A DNA stretch of 64,000 bases. Origin: Aliiglaciecola sp. 3_MG-2023 (GTDB taxonomy: Bacteria > Pseudomonadota > Gammaproteobacteria > Enterobacterales > Alteromonadaceae). A model generated the notes under the pieces. The model had not been told where the DNA came from. It saw nothing but the letters and a program-made list of their open reading frames with translations, and ran no database searches. Where the stretch lies: contig NZ_JAUORV010000005.1 in the NCBI RefSeq assembly GCF_030548205.1, forward strand, positions 248,001 through 312,000, read 5' to 3'. Positions 1 through 8,846 of the stretch are shown here, in pieces; the stretch's first letter is position 1; every line of letters begins with the position of its first letter. Both the position numbers and the translations under genes were made by a program.

Positions 1-594
1 TTAAAAAAAGCTGACTTCGTATCACACGGATTGTCATACATTGCCAACTTGCCAAATTATACTTTAGCGGAAGTTCTGAGCTTGTCATTTCCCGAACTGG
101 ATTTTTCCGATTTTAGGCGCTACGGAAATGATGATTGTGGCGAACGCCTATATCATTTATTGCACGACTACTTCGATCCCCAAAAAAATATCTTAATTTC
201 TTGTTTGGAAGATAAGCTTTGTTTTGGTCAAAGCGGGACTTGTTATCTCAGAACTGATCTAGTTATTAAGTTTCCTGAACATAAAGTTCACTTTGAAGTT
301 CAAGGACCGCAACATATTGATGAGGTTCATTCGATTCATGCAAATTCGAGATATTCTGATTCTTTCGAGAGACAAATAAAAAACGATAGAATAAAATTTG
401 ATCATCATCAGTCAAATAAGAACATCATTATCTATTTAAAACCAGAGCAATTGACAAATACTGCGGTGCTTGCAGAGACTAAGCGGCAAGGTTTCGATAT
501 TGTAAATGGAGAATACATTCCAATTTCTAAGAAAAATTTAGCAAATTATCTAATTAAGGGAGGATTTTTGTCATCCGAAGTTTTTGCTCATTGA
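1..594 (+). CDS. PD-(D/E)XK nuclease-like protein, 5' end outside window
   Basis: The reading frame is open to the left edge, so the gene probably begins outside the window; a TTG at 31 is the first possible internal start. The central part (KVHFEVQGPQHI, then a Q-x-K-N-D-R-x-K segment and a hydrophobic NIIIYL strand) resembles the small endonuclease fold of Vsr or homing-type nucleases, in which an acidic residue, an E-x-(Q/D)-G strand and a later lysine form the active site. This is a pattern match by eye; no family is assigned. It lies in the AT-rich accessory segment with an IS element, and no partner methylase or defence gene is visible. It could equally be a fragment of a larger mobile-element protein. 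Confidence 0.5.
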   Translation, partial: LKKADFVSHGLSYIANLPNYTLAEVLSLSFPELDFSDFRRYGNDDCGERLYHLLHDYFDPQKNILISCLEDKLCFGQSGTCYLRTDLVIKFPEHKVHFEVQGPQHIDEVHSIHANSRYSDSFERQIKNDRIKFDHHQSNKNIIIYLKPEQLTNTAVLAETKRQGFDIVNGEYIPISKKNLANYLIKGGFLSSEVFAH

Positions 595-687
595 ACTCAC
601 AGCCATTAGTGGACATTGGCAAAGTAGGAAAAAAGACTCTATCAAAGCTATTTCGAAGATAAGTGCGTAGCCAGCTTCGCAGAGCCA

Positions 688-1869
688 CTATAATTTACTG
701 TCAATGTCTTGAACGTAATTGACAGGGCTTAAATTAAAACGTATGTGAAAGGACTCTCCATCATCATTAAGAAACTTAAAGGATTCTTCAAACGTGAGGA
801 CGTTCATCCGACACTCTCTATATGCAGCCATATCAGCCTTGGAACGAACTAGTCTCGGAGAAATGTCGTTACGACGATGCCAGGCATATCTTTTAATTAA
901 GGGGGATTCGTCAAAAGTTTCTGTGCAATCTTGTAATTTTTCCCTAGTATCATCAGATGCCGAGTACAAAATAACAATTGTTTCGGAGCCATCAATTTTG
1001 ACTAAGTGATGATGGCTACTTTCTTCCAGAATAAAACTGCTGTCTGTTTGAAGATAAACGGGATTTTTGTCATTATTCTTCAAGAGTATTGTCAAAACAA
1101 AATCATTTTCATCTACTACAAAACCTTCGATGTAGGGTATTTGAAATTTATTCTCCTTTACAATTCTTATAAACTCTATAGCAACTATAAGACCATAAAA
1201 AGCCACTGAAATTACTATAAAAAGAATACCAATACAGAAAACCTTAAACTGATTCTTATAGTTTTCAATATTATTTTTGTAGTATTTAAAAAAGAACATT
1301 CCCGGCCATAAAAACGAAAATATAAGGACAAGCGACATTGTTGAAGTAAACGTCATAACGGATTGTTCTGAAATGAAATTACTCAATTTATAAAAAACAA
1401 AAAGAACCAGCGGCATTGATAATAACCAATGAGCTAGAGTGTAGAGTAATACAGAGCAATATCTTTCGCTCTTTCCATGAATTTTGTCAAATAAGGATAT
1501 TAATATTAAAAATATAAAAAATGATGGGAGAACGACCTTAGTAAATTCATTAAGCGACATGATGAGAGAAAATTCACTCAATATGGAAGGTAACTCAGGA
1601 AGTGGCACTTTCGTAACATCATAATTTTCGCAGGATCTAAGTAAACTAACAAAGGTAAACAGAAATATTCCTAGAATCCATTTGGTCACTGTTACTGACA
1701 GAAAAATATTAACTGCCAACATAACATAGCCATTCAGTTTGTTTTGATAGGATTTTAGTTTATTGGATCTGAACAATAATAAAATTGTTGTTTGAAGGTA
1801 GCAAAAAAAGAGATTCACTACAGATACTAATGATTTGTTTACCATTTCTGTAAAGTCATTCTTTTCCAT
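688..1869 (-). CDS. Polytopic membrane protein of unknown function
   Basis: The 393-residue protein has about five or six hydrophobic segments in its first 240 residues (for example YVMLAVNIFLSVTV, PSFFIFLILISLF, VLLYTLAHWLLSMPLVLFVF and FCIGILFIVISVAFYGLIVAI). They are followed by a soluble C-terminal region of roughly 150 residues rich in charged residues. The start at 1869 is preceded on the minus strand by an AGGATAG ribosome-binding site. It reads toward the nuclease-like gene at the left edge and stands alone. I do not recognise the family. The AT-rich composition and isolated position fit a horizontally acquired gene. Confidence 0.6.
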   Translation of the reverse strand: MEKNDFTEMVNKSLVSVVNLFFCYLQTTILLLFRSNKLKSYQNKLNGYVMLAVNIFLSVTVTKWILGIFLFTFVSLLRSCENYDVTKVPLPELPSILSEFSLIMSLNEFTKVVLPSFFIFLILISLFDKIHGKSERYCSVLLYTLAHWLLSMPLVLFVFYKLSNFISEQSVMTFTSTMSLVLIFSFLWPGMFFFKYYKNNIENYKNQFKVFCIGILFIVISVAFYGLIVAIEFIRIVKENKFQIPYIEGFVVDENDFVLTILLKNNDKNPVYLQTDSSFILEESSHHHLVKIDGSETIVILYSASDDTREKLQDCTETFDESPLIKRYAWHRRNDISPRLVRSKADMAAYRECRMNVLTFEESFKFLNDDGESFHIRFNLSPVNYVQDIDSKL

Positions 1870-2196
1870 AACTATCCTTACTGATTATCATTAAAATCAC
1901 AATACAATGATGGTTATTTACACGAATAGTGTATCCCTGCGGATTAAAGCGATTTTCCTAGAATGTGACATTTGATAAAGCCAGCAATCTATGCAATTTA
2001 GCCCTTTCTGGATCAATTTCTACATTAACATCTCCTCCGACTAAAAAGTAAACATATTAGAGGAAGATCGTCATACCCTTAAAAACCAACGGCTGAAAAT
2101 CGCTCCTAGTTGCTATTCAATTGTCACAGCGCCAACGGCACCTATACGTACACAGCAGCCATTCAAACTTCCCAGCTTGAGTGGCTGCTATTGGCA
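1870..2196. other. Intergenic region left of the IS element
   Basis: No gene can be supported here. The only structure seen is a hairpin at 2155-2188, annotated separately, 8 bp outside the left end of the insertion sequence. Confidence 0.5.
2155..2188. repeat. Inverted repeat just outside the IS left end
   Basis: Arms GCAGCCATTCAA (2155-2166) and TTGAGTGGCTGC (2177-2188) pair at 11 of 12 positions around a 10-nt loop. The insertion sequence entered 8 bp downstream. It may be the terminator of a lost gene or a structured insertion target; no T-run follows. Confidence 0.5.
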
Positions 2197-3954
2197 CAGA
2201 CTGTGTAAAAACTATTGATCACCTTTTGGCCTAAGAACAAGCTACTTATGATCAATCAGTCTTAGCCACCGATCCAACTTTATGGCCTAGTTTAGTATAA
2301 TAAAATGGTAAGCCAAATCAGAGGAAATCTGCAATGTCTCACCATATTATAGGTCAATCAAGACACCAGTCGACGCTCTTCCCAGAAGCAATTGATGACT
2401 TTGTTACCGAAGACAATCCAATAAGAGTCATCGATGTGTTTGTAGACCAACTTGATTTACTCGCACTTGGTTTCGAGGCTGTTAATGCTAAGTTAACCGG
2501 CCGTACAGGCTATCATCCATCCACGATGCTGAAACTCTATATCTACGGTTACTTAAATCGCATTCAATCATCTCGTCGATTAGAAAAGGAAAGTCACCGT
2601 AACGTTGAATTAATGTGGTTACTCGAGCGTTTAAGACCTGATTTTAAAACTATCGCCAACTTTAGGAAAGATAATGGCAAGGGGATTAAAAATGTCTGCC
2701 GCAAGTTTGTTGAGTTATGTCGTCAACTCAACATGTTTGACGAGTCGGTCTTCGTCATTGATGGCTGTAAATTCAAGGCAGTGAACAACAAATCAAAAAA
2801 CTATACACCTAGCAAAGTCCAGTTCCATATCGACCGAGTAGAGAAAAGTATTGAAAAATACCTAAGTCAAATGGACGCCAAAGACGGGGATGAAAAGGAT
2901 ATCGACACCACAGTATCATCTTCAAAATTAGCATGGCTTGAAGCGCGTTTAATTGAACTTAAAGCGCTTGATGAAGAGGTCAACGAACATCCTGACAAGC
3001 AAGTATCACAAACGGACCCTGATGCACGTTTAATGAAAACGCCTCACATGGAAAGACAGGTCTGTTATAACGTGCAAAATGCCGTGGACACTAAGCATCA
3101 CTTGATTGTTGAGCACGATGTCTCCATGACAGTAGACAGAGGACAACTCACCGTAGTGGCAGCGCAAGTCCAAAAAACGTTGGGTAAGAAAGACATCACC
3201 ATCATCGCCGATAAGGGCTATTTTAGCCGCAACGATATCAAAGCGACACAAGACTTAGGCATGACCGCAAACGTACCACAAACCGATACATCAGGCTCAG
3301 CCAAAAAAGGCATATTCAACAAATCGTTATTCAAATACGATAAAAACAAGGATATCTATACATGTCCTGCGGGCGAAGAATTACCACATCGCCGCAATGT
3401 GACGGAAGACGGTCTTGAGCAAAAAGTATACGTTAACCATATTGCTTGCCGAGATTGTACTATAAGAGCTAAATGCACAACGTTATTAAAAGAACCAAGA
3501 AAAATGAAACGCTGGGTTCACGAAGAGGTGATAGACGCCATGCAGCAGCGGCTCGACGATAATCCAGACACACCCGTTCTGAGAAAACAAACCGTAGAGC
3601 ATCCATTTGGAACGATTAAAATGTGGATGGGTGCGACACACTTCTTAATGAGAAGTAAAAAGAATGGGAGTATCGAAATGAGCCTAAATGTATTGGCTGA
3701 CAACCTGAAACGAATGATGACCATAATGGGAACAACTGGATTGATGGAAGCCATCAGTAAATAAAGGTGAATTCAGCTTTCATTTACGCCAAAAATCACG
3801 TTAAAACATCATATTTGTCATTATCGACCGACCTCAGCACCACAAAACCAATATGCTGTGCTAACGCTAATAATCGGTGACTAAGTTATTTGACAGATCG
3901 GGTATCACATATGACGGAGTTGGGTAGCGGCATTCTTAGTTTTTACACAGTCTG
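2197..3954 (+). mobile_element. Complete IS1182-type insertion sequence
   Basis: The terminal inverted repeats are CAGACTGTGTAAAAACT (2197-2213) and its exact complement AGTTTTTACACAGTCTG (3938-3954). The 4-bp sequence GGCA occurs directly on both sides (2193-2196 and 3955-3958), as expected for a target-site duplication. One intact transposase gene fills the element. Perfect ends, an intact duplication and an undamaged transposase suggest a recent insertion, probably still capable of transposition. Confidence 0.9.
2334..3764 (+). CDS. IS1182 family DDE transposase
   Basis: This 476-residue transposase catalyses movement of the surrounding element. The N-terminal region (HHIIGQSRHQSTLFPEAIDD, then the GRTGYHPSTMLKLYIYGYLN segment) is typical of IS1182/IS5-like transposases. 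The catalytic acidic residues are plausibly in VIDGCKFKAVNN, IIADKGYFS and VEHPFGTIKMWMG, the last being the DDE glutamate region. A cysteine cluster (YTCPAGEEL, then CRDCTIRAKC) is the zinc-ribbon-like insert common in this family. The gene is full length with no frameshift. The start follows an AGAGGA ribosome-binding site. Confidence 0.92.
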   Translation: MSHHIIGQSRHQSTLFPEAIDDFVTEDNPIRVIDVFVDQLDLLALGFEAVNAKLTGRTGYHPSTMLKLYIYGYLNRIQSSRRLEKESHRNVELMWLLERLRPDFKTIANFRKDNGKGIKNVCRKFVELCRQLNMFDESVFVIDGCKFKAVNNKSKNYTPSKVQFHIDRVEKSIEKYLSQMDAKDGDEKDIDTTVSSSKLAWLEARLIELKALDEEVNEHPDKQVSQTDPDARLMKTPHMERQVCYNVQNAVDTKHHLIVEHDVSMTVDRGQLTVVAAQVQKTLGKKDITIIADKGYFSRNDIKATQDLGMTANVPQTDTSGSAKKGIFNKSLFKYDKNKDIYTCPAGEELPHRRNVTEDGLEQKVYVNHIACRDCTIRAKCTTLLKEPRKMKRWVHEEVIDAMQQRLDDNPDTPVLRKQTVEHPFGTIKMWMGATHFLMRSKKNGSIEMSLNVLADNLKRMMTIMGTTGLMEAISK

Positions 3955-4003
3955 GGCATAAACTTCACCGTCAGGGTAACGCCCAAATCAACACATATAC
4001 AGA

Positions 4004-4453
4004 TCAGCGCCCTCTATCAACAGTAATAATTGCATCTCCAACGCAAAATTCTAAATCATCTCCTTTTTTCAGATTCAAACTAACAATCACACTCGACGGT
4101 ACAGCAACAGTCAGTTGGTTGAGAAAATTTGTACTAACTCTGACTGTGTCAGGTACTTTATCTAGGTCTATTGGTTTTGACATTGTGTCTTTGTCCATTT
4201 GGCATAGCAAATCGACTATAGATTTATTTTCTTTATCGATTACGTCCTGTATATGGTCATCATTAGCCACAACGGCAAGATCTAATGTTTCCATTTTATT
4301 AAACTGTTTCTCAAATGCCTCAATCAGTATTGCAAGAATTTCTAGTTCGTCATATTCTGGAGTGCCTGGAACCGAATTCCACAGTTGATTGACTCGGTTC
4401 AGCGCCTTTTGATTATCAGCCTCATTTCTTATGGGTTTGATATTCATACTCAT
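4004..4453 (-). CDS. HigA-type antitoxin N-terminus fused to an AbrB-like domain, no toxin
   Basis: Residues 1-60 (MNIKPIRNEADNQKALNRVN, then LWNSVPGTPEYDELEILAIL and a following helix) match the N-terminal part of HigA-family antitoxins, which normally leads into an XRE helix-turn-helix. Here residues about 105-149 (STNFLNQLTVAVPSSV, then LNLKKGDDLEF and a beta hairpin) instead look like an AbrB/MazE swapped-hairpin DNA-binding domain. Both domain calls are by eye. No HigB/RelE or MazF toxin is adjacent. The start codon overlaps the stop of a short upstream open frame (ATGA at 4450-4453), so a partner gene may have been truncated. Function as an antitoxin or orphan regulator is inferred. Confidence 0.55.
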   Translation of the reverse strand: MSMNIKPIRNEADNQKALNRVNQLWNSVPGTPEYDELEILAILIEAFEKQFNKMETLDLAVVANDDHIQDVIDKENKSIVDLLCQMDKDTMSKPIDLDKVPDTVRVSTNFLNQLTVAVPSSVIVSLNLKKGDDLEFCVGDAIITVDRGR

Positions 4454-4581
4454 GATTTTCCTTCGTTATTTGTTGATGAGTTTCGTTTGTCTTCTTTAGT
4501 TTCTGTGGCATCAATCACTGAGCTTAATGGGACTTCGTAGGTTCTGCCATTTATGTTGAAAAAATAAAAAGTCTGTGTCAG
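4450..4581 (-). other. Short open frame overlapping the antitoxin-like gene, possible remnant
   Basis: On the minus strand 43 codons are open between a TAG at 4584-4582 and a TGA overlapping the downstream ATG. The translation contains FFNINGRTYEVPLSSVID. It has no ATG and only a CTG candidate start. The ATGA overlap is typical of a translationally coupled operon, so this may be the 3' remnant of a lost partner gene. I do not recognise the product. Confidence 0.25.
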
Positions 4582-4904
4582 CTAAGTAAAGTTCGTATAT
4601 GAAAAGTGTCTACAGTTTTAAGGGAAGATCATAGGACATTAAAGAGTTTTATGGAAGCAACTGAGCTGTTCGAATTTAAGGAGGAGATTACGTCAAAGGG
4701 TGGTGTGAGAGTGGTTTATAAGTTGGGAAAAATTACAGAGGGTACCCATTTATAGCTTGTAACTGAGTAGCGAAATTACAATTTTTATAAGGAAGGTGAT
4801 GAGGTGTTACTTATTAAGTCTTCAAACTAGAATCCTTGAAACTTATTTAGTTTCCATTGTACTAAATTAACAAACATCAAAAGTAACCTAATAAGAGCTT
4901 AAAT
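4582..4904. other. AT-rich intergenic region, no supported gene
   Basis: The only frame of note is a 34-codon plus-strand stretch at 4651-4755 (MEATELFEFKEEITSKGG...), which lacks a clear ribosome-binding site and has no recognisable family. I regard it as unsupported. Confidence 0.4.
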
Positions 4905-5201
4905 ATGAATCAACAAAATTTTATTGCTTCTTGTTTCTCGCAACTTGTTGAGACCTTTGAGAATGCAAAATGTCGTAAAAAAGATGATAAGCAAAAGCAT
5001 AGAACTGAAGGTTTTATTCAAGCTGGTAAAGCACTTGGTTTATTGTCACATAGTGAAGCTACAGAGTTGATGGAGAAGGCTCATCATCAGGTATTTGGGG
5101 AATCAATCAAATCTAGAAAATCCCGTAAAGCAAATTTGAAAGAAGCTATTGAACAGGGTGACACAGATTTTATAAATATCCCAGCATGCGAACGGAATTA
5201 G
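4905..5201 (+). CDS. Small hypothetical protein next to tRNA-Arg
   Basis: The 98-residue protein is rich in lysine and other charged residues, largely helical in appearance, and has no signal peptide or membrane segment. A motif such as EGFIQAGKALGLLSHSEATELM suggests a small helical bundle. The frame starts with ATG and is uninterrupted, which supports a real gene. Its position, 95 bp from the 3' end of a tRNA gene, is where integrases and small excision or regulatory genes of genomic islands usually sit. No integrase is present, and I do not recognise this protein. Confidence 0.5.
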   Translation: MNQQNFIASCFSQLVETFENAKCRKKDDKQKHRTEGFIQAGKALGLLSHSEATELMEKAHHQVFGESIKSRKSRKANLKEAIEQGDTDFINIPACERN

Positions 5202-5295
5202 GCTAGTTTAAATTAGATATAAGTTTATTTTGGTCACAATCTGGTCACAGAAATATAAAAGTTAGTGCGCACTACTAGTTAAAGTCTTTAGTAAA

Positions 5296-5372
<77 letters not shown>

Positions 5373-5633
5373 GCTGGAAGCAGGCATGATCTTAATGAAA
5401 ACCTAGGAATTTTCCACTGTTATTTTTAATTATCCGATGGATGCTGAATGTTTTTCATTGGATTTGTGCGATATGGTGTTTTTTTGTTCTGAATTTTCTG
5501 TAGTAAACGCTTACTTACAAAAAATGGAAGAGGGATTTGTTTCGTCTTGCTTAATTAGGTTGGTAAAACAAGACGAAATTAGCCAGTGTGCCTCGTTGTC
5601 ATTTCTGAAATGGGCATTTCAATTTAGAGATTC

Positions 5634-6218
5634 TTAACACTCAAAAGCAGTACAGAAAAATTCTAGGGTGGTATAAAGTTTGTCTTCGTCAGATTCAGAT
5701 TTTACCGACAGGGCAATGCCGCCCATAAGTGTTATTAAAACATCGGCCAACTCCTCTGGATTTTCTGACCCTAATTTTTGCAAACGATTTTGTAAGCTTG
5801 TTTGCAATTCCTTTTGCAGTTTAGATATCTCATTCAGTATGGATTTGTTGCGGCAAAAAAGGTGTCCTTGCAAAATTAAACAACCGCTTCTGCGATTCTC
5901 ATTTAGGTAAAATTCGAGGCTCATCTCCAGGCTATTTCTAAACATCTCGCTGGGATTTTGAGAGTCGGCTAGCATCTTCTCTAGTCGTTCCCAAAATTGG
6001 TCTTTATAAAACCCTAACGCTGCTAAAAAAAGATCTTCTTTATTGCCATATGTGGCATAAATTGATGTGGCGGTGGCATTTAGCGTGGCACTTAATTCAG
6101 CCACTGAAACATTCTCAAAACCGTGATCTTGGAATAACGCTAACGCTTTTTTTAGGCCTTCTTTTCGGTCTAGTTTTCTTGGTCTTCCTCGTACTGTGGA
6201 ATTATTTGTATTATTCAC
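5634..6218 (-). CDS. TetR/AcrR family transcriptional regulator
   Basis: The 194-residue one-component repressor has an N-terminal helix-turn-helix at about residues 17-60 (ALALFQDHGFENVSVAELSA followed by ATSIYATYGNKEDLFLAAL). The C-terminal ligand-binding half contains the RSGCLILQG motif seen in the AcrR/YcdC-like subgroup. The N-terminal RGRPRKLDR stretch is the usual GRPR extension. A near-perfect palindrome just upstream (6241-6261) could be its own operator. No obvious target gene is divergent from it; the neighbour at 6447 is the heme operon reading toward it. The ligand is unknown. Confidence 0.85.
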   Translation of the reverse strand: MNNTNNSTVRGRPRKLDRKEGLKKALALFQDHGFENVSVAELSATLNATATSIYATYGNKEDLFLAALGFYKDQFWERLEKMLADSQNPSEMFRNSLEMSLEFYLNENRRSGCLILQGHLFCRNKSILNEISKLQKELQTSLQNRLQKLGSENPEELADVLITLMGGIALSVKSESDEDKLYTTLEFFCTAFEC

Positions 6219-6240
6219 TACAAAATCCTGACCATTGATA

Positions 6241-6261
6241 GTTTTAATAATTGTATTAAAC
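6241..6261. promoter_or_regulatory. Palindrome upstream of the TetR gene, candidate autoregulatory operator
   Basis: The sequence GTTTTAATAATTGTATTAAA followed by C is a near-palindrome (outer arms GTTTtAATA and TATTaAAC) lying 23 bp before the TetR start codon. TetR repressors usually bind such sites next to their own gene. Assignment is by position only. Confidence 0.4.
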
Positions 6262-6362
6262 GCTACAAAAACCTATTTTACAAGGCTCATAGGTGTATTT
6301 TAATTAAATTTAATTAGGCTTGCATGAAGTAAATGAATTGCAGGAAAGTAAATAATGTATTA

Positions 6363-6410
6363 ATCACTACAATAATTGAATCAAAGAGGATTGTTAATTA
6401 TTGTAGTGAT
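6363..6410. repeat. Perfect 15-bp inverted repeat between tetR and hemY
   Basis: Arms ATCACTACAATAATT (6363-6377) and AATTATTGTAGTGAT (6396-6410) are exact complements around an 18-nt loop. The site lies downstream of hemY and 145 bp upstream of the TetR gene. It could be a regulator site or a terminator stem for the heme operon. A CACTACAA motif recurs near the TetR start (about 6217), which slightly favours a regulatory role. Confidence 0.5.
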
Positions 6411-6446
6411 CGATATATAAACATTATGAAGGAAAAGCTACCAGCG

Positions 6447-7619
6447 TTATTCTGGGTTAAAAACAGTTTGTTTATAGAGTTCTAACGCATGAATGTTATC
6501 TTTTTGAGCTTCCTTAATTTGCGCTAAAAGAAGCACGTCTCGACGTTCGTGTGCAATTTTAATTGCTTTTGAAAGTGCCTTTTCAGCAAGCATAAAGTCA
6601 TCGGAATTGTACGCAAGTTGACCAAGGGTAGAGAGCAAATCTACATTAGAATCGTCTTTCTTCAGCCAACCTTCAAGTTGTTTAACTGCACCATTTGTTT
6701 GGGTGTTTTTAAGCTGCCGATACAAATTATACAGAACAGGGATGGGCCCACTTTTTTGACTGTTTACTAAAACCGTTTGCGCCTCTTCATACATTTCTTG
6801 GTCAATTAATTGCTGTGCATAAGCTGCAACCTGACCAGATTCTTTACGAACTCCTCTGGGCAAAGATTGCCACTTTTCCTTCAGTTTAATCGCGCCTTCT
6901 TTACTGGCGATTTCCGCAAACTCACCTTTTGAGGCTTTCAACAACCAATAGTCGTATTCTTCTCCAAGTGGCTTTTTCCACTTTTTAACGTGCTCTTTCA
7001 ATACCGAAAACTTACCCGTTTGCTCTAACGCTCGCGCCCACAATTTAATAATATTTGGCTCACGTTGGACCTTTTCCGGTGCTTCATTTATGTATGTAAG
7101 TGCTTGCTCACCTTGATTTTCGATGACTAGATCACGGATCAGGCATAAATTCGCGGCTAAGTTCGTTTTGTCTTTTTCGGCGGCTTCAAACCATAAATCA
7201 CGTGCTTCGGACTTGTTATTAAGTTGCGCTTCTACCTCGGCTAAAGCTAATAAGTTAATCCCATCAAAATCTTCATTGCGTATTTTGCTCAAGGACTTTT
7301 TAGCATCCAAATAATTACCTTCAGCTAAAAAGATTAAACCATTGGTAAACGCTTTTTGCTTGCGTCTGCTACTAAAACCGAACAACCAATCTTGCGAGCC
7401 GGCTAGGATATCTATCAGCTTTTTAATTAGAATGATGGTTAGCCAGGTGGCAAAAAATAGGGTTACAACCAAGACCACAAAACCAAAAATTGAAACTTGG
7501 TAAGTTCCACTTTCAAGGGCAATCAAAAAATACCCTTGGTAATTGATTAATCCAGGGCCTGCATATAAGCCGACAATAATCAGCCCAATAATAATTAACA
7601 GCAGTAAGATTTTTTTCAT
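6447..7619 (-). CDS. hemY: HemY, heme-operon TPR membrane protein
   Basis: The 390-residue inner-membrane protein is encoded last in the hemC-hemD-hemX-hemY order of gammaproteobacteria. Two transmembrane segments lie near the N-terminus (ILLLLIIIGLIIVGLYAGP and SIFGFVVLVVTLFFATWLTI). The rest is a periplasmic or peripheral domain of tetratricopeptide-type helical repeats, for example LLSTLGQLAYNSDDFMLAEK. Its start overlaps the stop of hemX by 4 bp (ATGA), indicating translational coupling. HemY proteins are thought to organise or regulate late tetrapyrrole synthesis; no catalytic activity is assigned. This is not the HemY/PPO of Gram-positives, and no flavin motif is present. Confidence 0.92.
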   Translation of the reverse strand: MKKILLLLIIIGLIIVGLYAGPGLINYQGYFLIALESGTYQVSIFGFVVLVVTLFFATWLTIILIKKLIDILAGSQDWLFGFSSRRKQKAFTNGLIFLAEGNYLDAKKSLSKIRNEDFDGINLLALAEVEAQLNNKSEARDLWFEAAEKDKTNLAANLCLIRDLVIENQGEQALTYINEAPEKVQREPNIIKLWARALEQTGKFSVLKEHVKKWKKPLGEEYDYWLLKASKGEFAEIASKEGAIKLKEKWQSLPRGVRKESGQVAAYAQQLIDQEMYEEAQTVLVNSQKSGPIPVLYNLYRQLKNTQTNGAVKQLEGWLKKDDSNVDLLSTLGQLAYNSDDFMLAEKALSKAIKIAHERRDVLLLAQIKEAQKDNIHALELYKQTVFNPE

Positions 7620-8845
7620 AGTTCAAACTTCCCGTTTGAGAAAGCGTTGCTCATTCGGTCTTCTAATATATCTTGCAGTGGTTTTGCCGCATCAAGTTGT
7701 TGGGGATATTTACGTGCTACTTCGGTTTCTTCCAAATTACGTAACGCATCCAACATACCAGCTACTTCGGTGGCTTCGAGATCATAATGTTGAACGATTA
7801 ATCCTATCGCCCGTTGCAAACTTTGTTTAAACAAGGTGTCTTGCTCTTTCATTATGGCGGTTTGTGCTTGCATTAAGGCAAACCGTAACTGCTCTTTGGC
7901 TAACCATTGTTGCTGTTGAGATAACAACGGTTCAACAGGGCCTTCATTGGCTTGGTATTTAAAATTGCTTTCAATGTAGGCCCACACTCTGGCCATGCCC
8001 GTGAGTTCTTCTGGCTCAAAGCCTTTCACTTCCACTTCTGGTAGAGACAAAGGTAGGTTATTAACCTGTTGCACCATGCCTGATAACGACAGTGCGATAG
8101 AAGTCAAAGAAACCTGATTGATTTGTTGAAGATTTTGAATATCGCTGGCAATGAATTGTCTGACGGGCAATAAAGAAGGATCTGCTAAATCTTGTAGCCG
8201 ACTATCCGCTGCTTGCAACATAGCTACTGCAGTACGCACGTCGTTTTCTAACCATAGTTTACGACCGGCCATACGGACTAAATAATCCGCTTCTGCCAAT
8301 AACCAGTCTGCAGGACGACGTCCAGACACTTCGGCTAGGTTTTTACTATTGGACTGTGCTTGGGTTAAGGCCTGGTTGACTAAATCGTTCTGTTTTTGAA
8401 TAGATTCAGAGAGTGTTCTTTGTTGTTCAAGTAATTGTCGACTCAGTTGATCAATACTGCGACCTTGTTCGGAAATGCTTTCACTTTGTGTTGTTAAGGC
8501 TGCGTTTTCGGTATTGAGGGTGTTATTCCACTGTTGCCAAAACCAATACCCAGCGGCAGCTAACGCCACTAAACAAAGTAAATTGATTAGTGTAATAAAC
8601 CATAAAAATCCTGTTTTGGCTTTACCTTTAGAGGCTTGTTCCTTTTTGGGGGCGGATTTAGGTTTGGGCGTATATGGCGGCTTTTCAGTTTTTTGTTCTG
8701 AGTTGCTCTGGCTTTTTACGTCAGGCTTTTTGTCTGATTTGGCTTTGGCCTTTGCGGGGGCTTTATCTTCGACATAGGATGCGTTCTCGATTTCCAAGGC
8801 TTTCATTTCCTCTTCGAGTGCAGTGATTTTGTCTTTTTCCGTCAT
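7616..8845 (-). CDS. hemX: HemX, heme-operon membrane protein
   Basis: I chose the ATG at 8845 (MTEKDKITALEEEMKALE), which starts 1 bp after the hemD stop. An ATG at 8905 would overlap hemD by about 60 bp. The 409-residue protein has a charged, lysine- and alanine-rich N-terminal region, one transmembrane helix at about residues 75-95 (FLWFITLINLLCLVALAAAG), and a coiled-coil periplasmic part (QSISEQGRSIDQLSRQLLEQ) with a conserved helical domain (RRPADWLLAEADYLVRMAGR). It is often annotated as uroporphyrinogen-III C-methyltransferase, but it has no SAM-binding methylase fold, so that name should not be trusted. Confidence 0.9.
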   Translation of the reverse strand: MTEKDKITALEEEMKALEIENASYVEDKAPAKAKAKSDKKPDVKSQSNSEQKTEKPPYTPKPKSAPKKEQASKGKAKTGFLWFITLINLLCLVALAAAGYWFWQQWNNTLNTENAALTTQSESISEQGRSIDQLSRQLLEQQRTLSESIQKQNDLVNQALTQAQSNSKNLAEVSGRRPADWLLAEADYLVRMAGRKLWLENDVRTAVAMLQAADSRLQDLADPSLLPVRQFIASDIQNLQQINQVSLTSIALSLSGMVQQVNNLPLSLPEVEVKGFEPEELTGMARVWAYIESNFKYQANEGPVEPLLSQQQQWLAKEQLRFALMQAQTAIMKEQDTLFKQSLQRAIGLIVQHYDLEATEVAGMLDALRNLEETEVARKYPQQLDAAKPLQDILEDRMSNAFSNGKFEL

Positions 8846-8846
8846 T

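Noticed and set aside
5437-5637. 66-codon frame between tRNA-Arg and the TetR gene
   Set aside because: No ribosome-binding site, no recognisable product, and it runs into the 3' end of the convergent TetR gene.
7616-8845. Uroporphyrinogen-III C-methyltransferase
   Set aside because: HemX has no SAM-binding methyltransferase motifs; the common annotation derives from operon position.
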